From Lytechinus variegatus (lineage: Eukaryota > Echinodermata > Echinoidea > Temnopleuroida > Toxopneustidae): a stretch of 64,000 nucleotides of DNA. The stretch lies in NCBI RefSeq assembly GCF_018143015.1, contig NC_054741.1, positions 13,081,736 through 13,145,735 of the forward strand, written 5' to 3'. How positions within the stretch are numbered: position 1 is the first letter of the stretch; each line of letters opens with the position of its first letter. The position numbers and the translations under genes were made by a program. Shown in pieces: positions 31,201-40,498 of the stretch. Under the pieces are notes generated by a model. It was not told where the DNA came from. It searched no databases and was given only the letters and a program-made list of their open reading frames with translations.

Positions 31201-33836
31201 TTCATTATTTTGTTTAACTTCAATAAATATCATCTTCGCTTTGTAATAACCTCACATAATTATGAAGCTCTGATAGTTTTTTTTTGAAGTACTTAAGTGT
31301 CATTATTAACTTGCCTCTCATAATATTTCGAATTCTAATAATACTACACCCTCTTGTTTTAAATGCCCTTTTCAAATGCCTTAGCAATGTCACCAACAAT
31401 TCAATTCAATTCAAATTCAAATTCAATTCAAATTGAAGCCTCGGGTAAAATATAAACTTCGTAAAGTCAAACTTCGTAATAGTTGAATTTATCACTTTAT
31501 CATGTAGATTGCACCCTCCCTATACTCTGAAAGAATGAACTCACCGGTTTCTAAGAGGAGTATCTGGGTAATCCAGAAGATTAATCCAATCTATGACCAA
31601 CACATAAAGTATAAAAGAAACAGGAAAAAAATAACAAAGTTGGAAATTGAATCTGGACGCATTTATATTGTTTAAAGGGTGGTTCCGGGAGTGAAAAAAT
31701 GACAGGCAAGGTGTTGAAAAAATAACATGTGCAAGTTATCAAATGTATTATATTTTTCAAATACAAGCCAAGATTGACATACTAACTGCTGAACATGATT
31801 TCGAGAAAACTAAGTTCATACTTAAAAAATACCCCCCCCAAAAAAACGCCCTTATTTTTTTTCAGAAGGTTCACTTTCTGTCGACATTTCATTAAGAGAG
31901 ACAAATTCTATCCATGATCTGCTAGGCACTTAATAACAATGACAGGGATTTATATTGCGCCATTTATCTAGAAATACTTTATTGTGAGGCTTTATTGTTT
32001 TTATTACCCCAGCTTTGGCACGAACTGCTTTCTATTGATTATGTTATTCAATGAATTAATCCATTTGGTCATATGCATAAAAAGTATCAATTGCTTTTGC
32101 TTGATTCTTTAAGCATAAAAATGAGCAAGCAAATGCGTTTGCTAGTAAGCTCAAGCAATCGCTAACTGCTTGCTCGCATTATTTTACTTCACGATTAAGC
32201 CATTGCTAATAAGTGCATGTATAAAGCGAACATTTCGCTTAGTGCGTTTAAGCACTTGCTTGTGTTTTTTCAAGTATAAGAGCAGCTTGAGCGTTTGCTT
32301 GATCAGGGCTTCGCGAATTTAGGTCATGTTAAGAGTGAACCTCAAGGTGTACCGTAGTCTACATGTGCATCTTTTCTTCATAATAAGTGCGAATCAAATG
32401 ACAAATATTAAAATATATAAAAAAAGAAACAAGTTAGTTTGACACCGCGGTTGTGGAAAAGATGCTACAGGAAAGAAGCGGTAATTTGCACTGCCACACC
32501 TTTGCATTCGCAGTCCTGCCTTTTCCATGTTTTCTGTGAGTCGTGCTCGCACCAGCGCACTGCAACCCCTAGCAAATTTCTGCAAGGTAAGAAAAGGGTT
32601 CAAGCACTAGCAAAGGGTTATGCATATGAAACAAAGCAATTGCTGAAGCATATTTTGTTTGCTTGGCTAACTTTTGCTTGAGCTTGAAGCAATTATTGCT
32701 TGCCAGCAATTGCTACCTCTTTTGGTTTAATATGTATCAGACATTGAAACAAACCAAACCTCAACAGTTTAAACGTTTAATGATATAATATATTATGATA
32801 AATATAGTATAATATAAAGTATTTTTTAGCTAGAAATAGCAATAGCAATAGCAACCGAATGAAAGACATAAAAATTTGGTGAAGGGTAAGTGTATAAAGG
32901 ACAGAACTTGTCTTCAGCAGGCAATTTTGGGTCAGGAGAATATCACTAAGTGCATACAGGTTATGATGGTATAAGTGATTAGAAAACAAAAATTTATGAC
33001 CTTTTAAAATGAAAATTCAATTCTGTGAAAGATTTCAACGTACAATGAGGGGGTAAGTGCCCCAAGGGCTTCCCACCTACCCACATACCAAATATATCGA
33101 CTATAACTTGTAGCGTGCATAGTTAAAACATACTAATCAGGATAAGCATATAGCTGTTTTGTGAAATTAAGCGAAATTTGAAAATTTTATAACTCTCTTT
33201 TTTTTAGGTTTATTATCATTTTTTTCATATCCGACCGAGATGAAAATTTGAACGTTATGCTTATTTGATTTTTCCCCTCTCTCTCGCTGCATATCATTAT
33301 GTTTAAATTGGGGTCGACTTCCCCTCTAGTTTAAGTTACACTATTTTGATTTAAGAGGAATTTCTTAACTTTATGTATTATGTTTAAACTGTCACCAAAT
33401 CCTTCAAAGTTTGGTCGTAAACAACAGTACGACTACTGTACATTTTGATTCTATCATCAACATTTAACCCATTTTCAATTGAATTCTATAACACTATAAC
33501 TCTCTTTATATATAACTCAATAATAACTCTAACTATTTTCAGCATTGCATACAACATAATTTTAATAGAAAGAACTTTGATAGGAGTGCGAATATCCGCA
33601 AGGTGAAACGCTTTCCCTCATGTAACAAGCAGTACGCCTATATCAATTTTAAATTATATAAATTTATAAAGTAATTACCAATATCGGCATGTCCATTGCG
33701 ATGTAGGATCTTTGCGAATGGAATTTCGTAAGAACTTGAAATTCCTGTGGCTGAGATGATATCGAGCGCAGAGCGGAGTTTTTCGATCCTCCTCAAACTA
33801 CTGTGAGCAAATGCAACATCTATCCGCTTCTTGTTA
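19246..33836 (-). CDS. EGF / LDL-receptor-type (YWTD) beta-propeller protein, 5' end not found
   Basis: Inferred exons (minus): 33679-33836, 29735-29872, 28179-28292, 27248-27526, 26539-26719, 25715-25830 and 19246-19538. All join in frame, giving about 425 residues, with four 1-1 phase junctions typical of shuffled extracellular modules. The 28 kb exon is a canonical EGF domain (SPCQNGATC…YTCQCDLGYDGTDC). The next four exons carry propeller-blade signatures: IQKFYFDDRTNAFYW, CFALDALKQELYWTS, GRIHLDSD…NGLALDEKGEQLFWVSG and GWLLWFDSNNGQ. YWTD propellers bind extracellular ligands on lipoprotein- and Wnt-receptor-type proteins. Exon 29735 has CQCPKRNPCP and a later Cys, fold unassigned. Exon 33679 is charged, unassigned and the least certain. 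No signal peptide, membrane segment or start codon was found, so more exons are expected upstream. The stop lies at a repeat boundary. Confidence 0.7.
20160..23110 (+). mobile_element. CR1/L2-group LINE, nearly full length but broken, antisense in an intron
   Basis: A first frame at 20248-20490 has a Cys/His pattern (CVSCIKIV, then CTKWVHICC) like PHD-type fingers seen in LINE ORF1 or N-termini. Next is an APE endonuclease (20538-21122: FGHVNVRSLL, LFALNETFLND, GGGVAVYIRN, MGDTNCDLL, LIDHYVN). The reverse transcriptase follows (NFRPISILPTVSKIPEKLVS, QSGFREKHSTV, FIDLKKAFDTV, then YGIPQGSILGPISFTIYMND near 22590). Several frameshifts and stops separate the blocks, and a MITE interrupts RT at 22252-22453. 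The 3' end near 23095 is AATAAATACCAATACCAA. It sits in the intron between the last two known exons of the propeller gene, opposite to transcription. Confidence 0.8.
22252..22453. mobile_element. About 200-bp MITE inserted in the LINE reverse transcriptase
   Basis: LINE coding similarity breaks after KKAFDTV and resumes with TTILIRKLSRIGVSADALHW. The inserted DNA has inverted ends CACCCTAAAAA / TTTTTAGAGTG and internal TTTACCCAATATTGGGTAAA-type palindromes. A mirrored AACATGCACG / CATGCATGTTCCC pair lies inside. The target duplication may be TA but is not clean. Confidence 0.6.
24573..25252. mobile_element. Possible TIR element ending in a poly-G run
   Basis: The left end AAAGGTACCCTCACACAACC plus GAATTG is loosely mirrored by the right end ATTCGGTCAGGTGTAAGGGG (its complement reads CCCCTTACACCTGACCGAAT). 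The interior has several TTCGT/ACGAA words and no gene. The call is weak because the terminal match is short and the G run blurs the boundary. DNA from 23110 to 24573 shows no gene. Confidence 0.35.
25252..25270 (+). repeat. Poly-G tract (19 nt)
   Basis: An uninterrupted run of G. It is one of three comparable runs in the window (also 37451-37470 and 48426-48451). Run length in an assembly is unreliable. Confidence 0.9.
25460..25603. mobile_element. Short hAT-like MITE, related to 14452-14724
   Basis: It begins CAGGTGCGGATCCAGCCA and ends GCTGGGGCCATCCCTG. The interior has G/C runs and GCCCATTGGCGACAGCTGG, matching the internal end of the other copy (CCCTATTGGCGAAAGCTGG). It lies in an intron of the propeller gene. 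Confidence 0.5.
25998..26400 (+). repeat. Dispersed repeat with GGTCAAAGGTCATC words
   Basis: It starts TTTTTTGTCTCGCCTGAACG and contains two related blocks: TTGGGTAATACCACATGTGA with GGGGTCAAAGGTCATCTAGG, and a later CTTGGGTAATACCACAAGTG with GGGTGCCAAAAGATC. It ends near GCGAAATCAGGCGAG, partly the inverse of its start. This fits a moderately repetitive element. It is intronic in the propeller gene. Confidence 0.4.
28905..29580 (+). mobile_element. 3' fragment of a CR1/L2-group LINE
   Basis: Translated pieces give the C-terminal domain after RT: KKNFDYTHNGIDIIKRLN, LEKRRNYFLVCIMYNCVYG, IPKLNIEFLKNSLRYAGENV and WNSLDSELQNAISI, with stops and a frameshift. The 3' end is a short TAAA run (GATAAATAAATAAATACATG, ending near 29580). 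It lies antisense in an intron of the propeller gene. Confidence 0.65.
30515..31041. mobile_element. TTAA MITE, about 527 bp, diverged ends
   Basis: TTAA lies at 30511-30514 and 31042-31045. The left end GGGGATGGGCGGAAAATAAT and the complement of the right end (AGGGGGAATCCAGACTGAAA) are only partly alike. The interior has AAATTTGATCAAAATCTGAT and its approximate inverse. It is similar in layout to 2642-3127. Confidence 0.45.
31396..31437 (+). repeat. (TTCAA)n / TTCAAA short tandem repeat
   Basis: A run of AATTCAATTCAATTCAAATT-type units ending in AATTGAAGCC. It resembles the reverse of a (TTGAA)n LINE tail such as the one at 15425, but no LINE coding is seen beside it. Confidence 0.6.
32050..32720. 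repeat. GCTTG/CAAGC-rich intronic segment
   Basis: There are many copies of GCTTG and CAAGC (AATTGCTTTTGCTTGATTCT, CAAGCAAATGCGTTTGCTAG, TTGAAGCAATTATTGCTTGC). They cluster at both ends of the segment in opposing orientations, which suggests a diverged inverted-repeat element with a more GC-rich middle (32440-32600). No coding support. Confidence 0.35.
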
Positions 33837-35149
33837 CTGTTTTATCTTAAGTACAAGCACTCGCTGCCAAACCGTCCAAGATTTGACTGCTCTGATGTTG
33901 TCGGAGAAAAAATGTTATGAGCGAAACTGGTGTATATAATATAAGTCAGGTAATTTATGCTAAATAGGCGTTATTATGATTAATATTCATGACACCCCGC
34001 ATGCGCGTCTACACTTAACAACATGCCTAAGGTAGCAAAATAACAATTTTGCCTAAGCGCTAACGGGGATGCTATGGTTGATGGGGATCTATCCCATTAG
34101 ATTAGACGGTAATTTTTGCTTGCTTATTATTCATTGGAACCCTTTGGTTCTCATTCAAACAATAACAATCAACATTTCATTCTTCTTTATTTCTCAATTT
34201 CGCTCTTAAATACTCATTGTTCGAGAGGACATTACCCTCCGATATACCACTTCCATGTACCTTTCCTCCTTTTCCTACATGTACACTTATGAATTCTCAT
34301 GAACACTTTCTTAATTATCCCCTTTTCATGTCAGTATATCGAGTATTTGCAGCTCGTGAATGCATTCAAATAAATTGTTAAGTTTTGTTAAGGAATGTAT
34401 CTCGCCAATCAAACAACGCGAGTGCGTAGCGCGAGCTCGAGATTTTTGATATTCCGCTAGCAGATTATTATCTCACTAAAGGCAATGCAAGCGCGAAGCG
34501 CTAGCGAAATTTTTGCAGCTTTATAAAATGACCTGATTTTCATTTCTATTTTCCAATTATTAACTCCCCTTAATTCATAAATTTTCTTCCGCCTCTCATA
34601 ATTTTTCTTCCTTTTTCCCCTCCTCCGTTTGCTCCCCGCTTTCTTCACTTTCTTGCGCGGCCAATAGGAGTGGGCGCAGCCTCCTCGTCCCCTGGATCTG
34701 CCTATGTGAATATAACTGAACAATGGAGTATAGGGGTGGGGAATCCACGAAGACAGAATAAGATTCATCAGAATGATAAGGGAAACCAATTTTATTAATA
34801 AAAAAGGGAGTTGGGAAAGGGAACAGTATGAGGTGGATGATCTGTATGATTATCAAACAATCAAGCGGGTTTGCTGTCGGTAGGAGATAATACATATATA
34901 TTTTGAAACTTATTCAAAGGTTCTTAAGCTTAAGCTCTATCCCATAGTCAGATAAAGGGTATTCCAAAATTTGGGAGAGGTGAATATAAAAGTGTTCTGC
35001 GTAAGTACAGTGCACGAATCATTTGCACATGATACAACTTAATTTGTCTATATAGCTTTCATTATTACTTGAAATATCTTGTTATTAAAGGGAAGGTAAT
35101 TATGTGAATAGAAAAGATCGTCTGTATATTTTCTAAAATTAACCTGACT

Positions 35150-35320
35150 CGGGGGAGTTGTCCTCCGGAGTAGATGTCCTCCGGGAGAGTTGTCCTCAGG
35201 GTGAGGTGTCCTCCAGGATACTCGCCCTCACGGGGGAGATATCCTGCGTAGGATTTGTCTTCCAGGGGAGCTGTCCACCGGGGGAGTTGTAGGAGTTGTC
35301 CCCAGAGGAGATGACCTGAT
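35150..35320 (+). repeat. Degenerate short-unit minisatellite
   Basis: Loose repeats of GAGTTGTCCTCCGG, GAGATGTCCTCC-type and GGGGGAGTTGT words, with a period of roughly 20 bp and many differences between units. It gives a spurious open frame on the minus strand (35065-35370). Confidence 0.6.
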
Positions 35321-35719
35321 ACGATTGAAAGTTTTGAGGGGTAGCAACCTTTTCCAGATGTTATATCCAATTAACCTTGCACAAAGCCAACAATTTTAAG
35401 TGTCGGGTTGAATTGGTAATTGCACCATTTAGAAAAGGCTGTTACCACTCCGACCTTTATTGTTAATTTAACATTTCATTTTATAGAGTAAGTGTAAAAG
35501 TAAATTAACGTGTGGATACAAAGGTGAAGCTAGGAAATATATGGACAAGAGCATCAATAAAACGGCAGACAGGCAGGGAAAATGATTCATAATAGTCACG
35601 AACTTCTCAACCATTTTGTTCTAAACTAAACAACAAAACAACAAAATTGGGTTAGACGCTGAGACACGATCTTCCATAACATTGCAATTTATCGCTTCAA
35701 GACTTTCCTATCAGACTGG

Positions 35720-36235
35720 CAAAATGTATGAGATAAAAGTAAGTTTAAAAGCGTCATAACTTTTTATATTTCTTTTTGTATAAAGAACACTTAAGATATA
35801 GTTTAGAGGTAAGAATAATTTTAATGTTTTTAGAGATAAAAATCTAAATTTGTCAAGGTTTTATGCTCGTTGTGTCATAATTTGGAACAATATGAGGACC
35901 TATTTAAGCTCTGTCGTATTTAAAACCTAAATACATGTAAGTTTTCTCAGCGTGGAATGTGCGTAGTATTGTGCTATTCATACGATTGATATGGGTGTAT
36001 TAATGTTTAGGTATATTATGTATGTGTATGTATATTGTATGCATTTATGTATCTCGCATCTAACATTGCATCCAAGATTGGTATTTTTCTTCTGTTTTTT
36101 TTATTTGTATTTTTTTTAATACCTCGTTGTCACTATGTTATGTTTATGTTGTATTATTATTTTTTCTTATGTTTCTTTGTTTTTGATGATGATCCTTAGA
36201 TGTCAGGATTTTATATCAATAAACTTTTGAATTTA
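35720..36235 (+). mobile_element. Possible 3' end of a LINE
   Basis: Near 35800-35930 a translated stretch reads NNFNVFRDKNLNLSRFYARC and IIWNNMRTYLSSVVFK, which has the look of a LINE polymerase C-terminus (a W-N-x-L/M motif near the end). An AT-rich 3' region follows, ending TATCAATAAACTTTTGAATT. The family is not recognised and the call is tentative. Confidence 0.3.
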
Positions 36236-36985
36236 TAGTGCCGATTTTTACCAAAAATGCCCCCTCTCGAATGTGTTCTGTGCCCCTTTCACCTGAGAGG
36301 GACCCTTTTTATGTGTTAATGAGTGCCCCTATGAAGCAAGAAAACAAATCCTCATTTCTTTTTATGTTACTACTTAATATGAAGGAAAAAAGAAGTGGCG
36401 TCGCAGAGGTCTGCTCAAGTTGATGTTTGGAAACACGCCAAGAATAATCCTAGTGCCTTAAATTTCATGAGTCAAGTGAGTGGGATAGATAAGCTGTGGC
36501 ATACAGATGAAAGAAAAAAAAGAAGAAAAGGAAAGAGAGAAGGGTAAAAATATATTATTTTTTCTGAATTTTATGTCAAAATCTATCACAAAATTGGATT
36601 TTCGTTATAACAATGTCAAAATATTTTCTCGCTCGCTTCGCTTGTAACTTCTTATAAATTTTACGTGATATGACATCTAGCCCCCTCATTTTTTTTGGGC
36701 TCACTGTAGATGAGTCATTTTGTCTTTGTTTTAAGGTAGTGCCAGTTTCGAAAGAAAAGGTGCCATTTTTTCCCTGTGCACCTCCCCCCACTTTCAACTT
36801 CGCTCCGCCGCCCCTGCTATTCTCCCTTGAAATGTCCTCGATTGGTTTGAAGAAGTACTGTCTTCTCTATGCCATAATACGTCATTTAGCGCTTCTCAGG
36901 ACATATCTAGCCCGGTGCACTCGAGGTGCTGCTAGCCTGAGTGGTCGTATGGGAAAGCAAGGGATTTTCTCATGTTACACAACTA

Positions 36986-37203
36986 AAGGCATGGTCACAC
37001 TGGCCGAGCGTTGTTTTAGCGGTCGTGGAGCGGTAGGGAAAGAGGGTCGAATTTCGCTCACAAAATTGGGGAAAAAATCGAAAACAAAAATCGAAAAAAA
37101 AAACAATCGAAATGAAAAATGGCGAACGGTAGCGAGCGGTGATGATTTTTTTCTCTCCGCTCCACGACCGCTCCAACAACGCTCGGCCGGTGTGACCAGG
37201 CTT
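36986..37203. mobile_element. 218-bp TA-flanked MITE with long terminal inverted repeats
   Basis: TA lies at 36984-36985 and 37204-37205. The left end AAGGCATGGTCACACTGGCC plus GAGCGTTGTT…GCGGTCGTGGAGCGG is mirrored at the right (CCGCTCCACGACCGCTCCAA, then CGCTCGGCCGGTGTGACCAG). The TIR is about 45 bp. Short open frames across it are not genes. Confidence 0.7.
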
Positions 37204-37450
37204 TAGGTTGCAGGATTCGCGAAATAGGTATTGATTTGTAATTCATTGAAAGTTTCTGTTGACGCTCCATTAGACTACTGTCAAGAAAATAACAAAATGA
37301 GACAAAATATTTACGAATCGATCTTTATTGCAATGTACCATCGGAATTATGATATGTTCAAATTGTGACACATAAGATGAAAAAATATTAATGTAGACCC
37401 CTTTTCAATTTGAGACGATTAAGGAATTTCTTTGTGGCCCACATCTTTAT

Positions 37451-37470
37451 GGGGGGGGGGGGGGGGGGGG
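37451..37470 (+). repeat. Poly-G tract (20 nt)
   Basis: An uninterrupted run of G in otherwise AT-rich DNA, able in principle to form a G-quadruplex. Length is prone to assembly error. Confidence 0.9.
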
Positions 37471-38598
37471 TATCAATACTCGCGAATAAAAAAGTTTCAA
37501 AGTAATTGAGGTCGTTTGCAGTATGGACAAAATTAATATTTTTTTGGATCGAGTGCTTCCGTCTCTCATAAGATCCAATTTCAAGTTTATTCAGAGAGTG
37601 ATCACTCTTTTTCAATAACATTAACATCGATAAGATGCATCATTTATTAATGCATTAAAGAGTCTGGTTAGCCCCATATTTTTTTACACAAAATATTCCT
37701 TGTATTCATTCTTAAGCGTAAAGTGAATGTTTTCCTTTCATACTTGTATGTACCTACATAAGATCATGACTTGACTTTGGACAGCAGGTTAAATGCCAAA
37801 ATATAGCCATGACAGACTTATTCCGCTGGATAGCAATAAATAAATATTTAGATATCCAAAAAGGTATAATTATTTTCTAATTTGACAATGTTTTTTTTTT
37901 AATACCAAAAATCCTTGTTTTCCTCGATTACTTCGCTTGTTTATATAATAATATCAGACCTGATATACAAAATCCAAATGATTCTAAGATCCATTGAGAG
38001 TTTTGGTGACAGATTATTATTTCGACCCTCAAGAGTTAATTTTCTCCTTTGCTATATAGGTGCGCTCATTATATGGAGGGTAAAAAAAAAAATGATGGTA
38101 AAACAAGTTGGTGTCGGAAAGCAAACAAAATTTGATGACCGGTTGTATATACATGAAACATGTATTTTTCAATATCAACCACAAAACTGAGTAGTTATTT
38201 TATATTTACGTTTCACTCTACTAAGAATGAGAAATGCATTTTCATTAATGACAAGATTTTACTTTTTTAGAGTGCAGCTGAATGAAAGATGCATTTCATA
38301 CACACACAAATACTTTATGCCATTTTTTCAGAAACAAATACATTACGATTAAAGGTGAAATTATTAAAATTGAGCATGACCGATGTACGGTCTAAATCGA
38401 AGTCGGAACATAATATAAAGCAGAAAAGGTGATCCGGTGACCGGGGGGGGGGGTCATGTCCTTTGGATTTTGAAGATTAATTAGCAAATATTTTCATGTA
38501 GGTGTGAGGTTATTTTCTTGTTCGGCCGCTACCCTATCTTGCATCCAAGTCACCCTTATTTTTGGGGATAACGTCATACATGTATATCCTCCTCCGGT

Positions 38599-40126
38599 CA
38601 GGGTGACCAGACGTCCCGTATTTCCCGGGATCGTCCCGTATTTTGTTCCTTTGTCCCGGCAAACCTTCCCGGGACGCCTATTTGTCCCGTATTTCAGAAT
38701 ATTGAACAAAATTAAGATAATACATTTAAAAGTGACGAATTTTTATCAAAAAACCAACAGATGACGAAGCAAAGACTTTTGCAAGTTCTTCGGTGATTTT
38801 CTTGCTAACCTAATACATTGCAAACGAACTGGCCTCTTGCCTGTGTGTGGCAGGCTACTAGCTAGGCATGTATAGGATCGGAGCAGATTCCCAATCGTGC
38901 AAACAAGTCATGCATCATTAACAGTTTTCTACCAAAATAATAACAAAATCGGTGGGAAATTTGTATAATTATGTTATGGATTCTCAGGTTTCTAATTTGG
39001 AGATGCAATCGGAGGAACAAGTTATTGAGTTTCCATAACTAGATCTAATTGTTTCAGCTTTGATGTGATTTTATTTATTTCTGCATTCACATCAATATGA
39101 GAATTACAGCTTTCGTTTTGAGACTTCTTGTATATGACGTCGAGATGTTACATTTATTTTTTACTTTCTAAAACATTTTGGTTTTAAAATTTTTAAGGAA
39201 TATAATTTGAAAATACCAAATATCATTATGATTATTGTTAGATGATTGGATTGTTTAATTGTTTGCTTGAAGTTTGAACTTTTTCCCTATTTCTTTCTTT
39301 TCTATCCTTCTTTCTTCATCCTTTTATCCTTTCTGCTTGCCCTTTTTTTGTTCCATCTATCTTTATTTCCTATTATATCCTGATCCTTTCTTTTCTTTCT
39401 CTTACCTGCCTTCTTTATTAAATTTCCTTTTTTATCCTTCATTCTTTCTTTCCTTAAACTTTTCTTTGCTTCCATCTCCCTTCCTCTACTTTTTCTTTTC
39501 GTTCTTTCTCTCCTTCCATTATTTTCTCTTTTTTTTAAAAATCTCTTATCCCTTCATTCTTTCCTCCCTCTCTTTACTCCATTCTTTATTTTATTTTTCC
39601 TTCTAATTCTTTTCCTCCCTTCCTTCGTTCCTTCCCCCTTCCTGTTTTTCTTCTTTCTTTGTTTGTTTCTGTCTTTCAAAGAATAAAGGAAACATTTTTC
39701 TTTCCTTCATTCTTTCTTTCCTCCTCCTTTTTTTTTTTTTTTTTTCTTTCTCTCCCAGTTTATTTTGTCTTTCACACTTTTATTCAATTTCCCTTCATTT
39801 CTCTTTATTTCTTTCTATATTCAATTCAAAGAATGACGGAATCATTTTTCTCTCTTTTATTCTTTCTTTTATCCTTCTTTTATTCTTAACTTTCTTTATT
39901 CCTTTTTTATTGTTTTCCTTCATTTTCCCCTTCACTTTTTCTTTCTTTCTCCTCAATTCATCTTTTTCTTTTTTCTTTCCTTTCGTCTTTTCCTTTTCTC
40001 CTTCATTCTTTCGTTCACCCTCCTTTCTGCCAATTCTTTAGATTTTTTTTTCTCCACAAGTAGCCTTCGTTGTTGATATTTTTATCGATTGTCCCGTATT
40101 TCATTTTGTGATATCTGGTCACCCTG
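38599..40126. mobile_element. Non-autonomous hAT element, complete, 1528 bp
   Basis: A perfect 8-bp target duplication CCTCCGGT flanks it (38591-38598 and 40127-40134). The ends are CAGGGTGACCAGACGTCCCG and, inverted on the right, CAGGGTGACCAGATATCAC. A second inverted pair is GTCCCGTATTTC-like sequence just inside each end. CAG termini plus an 8-bp duplication are hallmarks of hAT. About half of the element is an almost pure pyrimidine tract, and there is no transposase. A second, split copy is at 4613-5285 and 8784-8857. The clean duplication implies a fairly recent insertion. Confidence 0.85.
39270..40045 (+). repeat. Long pyrimidine-rich tract inside the hAT element
   Basis: Around 750 bp are dominated by TTTC, TTCC and CTTT words with few purines, including a T run near 39730-39745. 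It yields Phe/Ser/Leu-rich open frames at 39274-39606 and 39659-39889 that are composition artefacts. Such tracts can adopt triplex (H-DNA) structures. Confidence 0.8.
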
Positions 40127-40498
40127 CCTCCGGTCGTAGTGAGAAATCAGCCCCCACCGTAAAGCCATGATTTGATATATCAAACGCCATCAAACAGTCA
40201 AATACAAAATATCAGACATTGATTTGTAAACTTTTGACGAAGATCGATGAATAATAACTTTCAATATACCGTTTTAAACGTTTGTTAAATAGCATCAGTG
40301 TGATTAAAATGTATCTACATTATTGCATCGAAATGGAATGGATTATCTGGACGGAAATATACATCAAAATTATAGAATATAGAAATACATTTCAACTGCA
40401 ACACTTCACGAAAGGCAATGCGGGGTGAAATAAAATTTGGCAAGGTTTAAAGTCCGATTGTCCAAAACTGGATCTACCATTAATAAGCGAAATCATGT

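Larger units (their letters stand above)
33837..38590. other. Region without an identified gene between the propeller and ankyrin genes
   Basis: This should contain the missing 5' exons or promoter of the propeller gene, but I found none with convincing domain content. Seen instead are short repeats with GCGAAGCGC-type words (34430-34510), a repeat end at about 34660-34710 (GTGGGCGCAGCCTCCTCGTC…), the minisatellite at 35150-35320, a possible LINE tail and a MITE, both listed separately. A G-run element end lies near 38443-38452. Confidence 0.4.

Noticed and set aside
35065-35370. 101-aa minus-strand open frame
   Set aside because: Covers the degenerate minisatellite and its flank; repetitive peptide with no family.
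36670-37206. 178-aa plus-strand open frame
   Set aside because: Its second half is the TA-flanked MITE at 36986-37203 and the remainder has no family likeness.
38494-38764. Short open frames on both strands around the left hAT terminus
   Set aside because: They cross the target-site junction of the hAT insertion. The pre-insertion DNA has no supporting splice signals.
39274-39889. Phe/Ser/Leu-rich open frames
   Set aside because: Translation of a pyrimidine tract inside a transposon.
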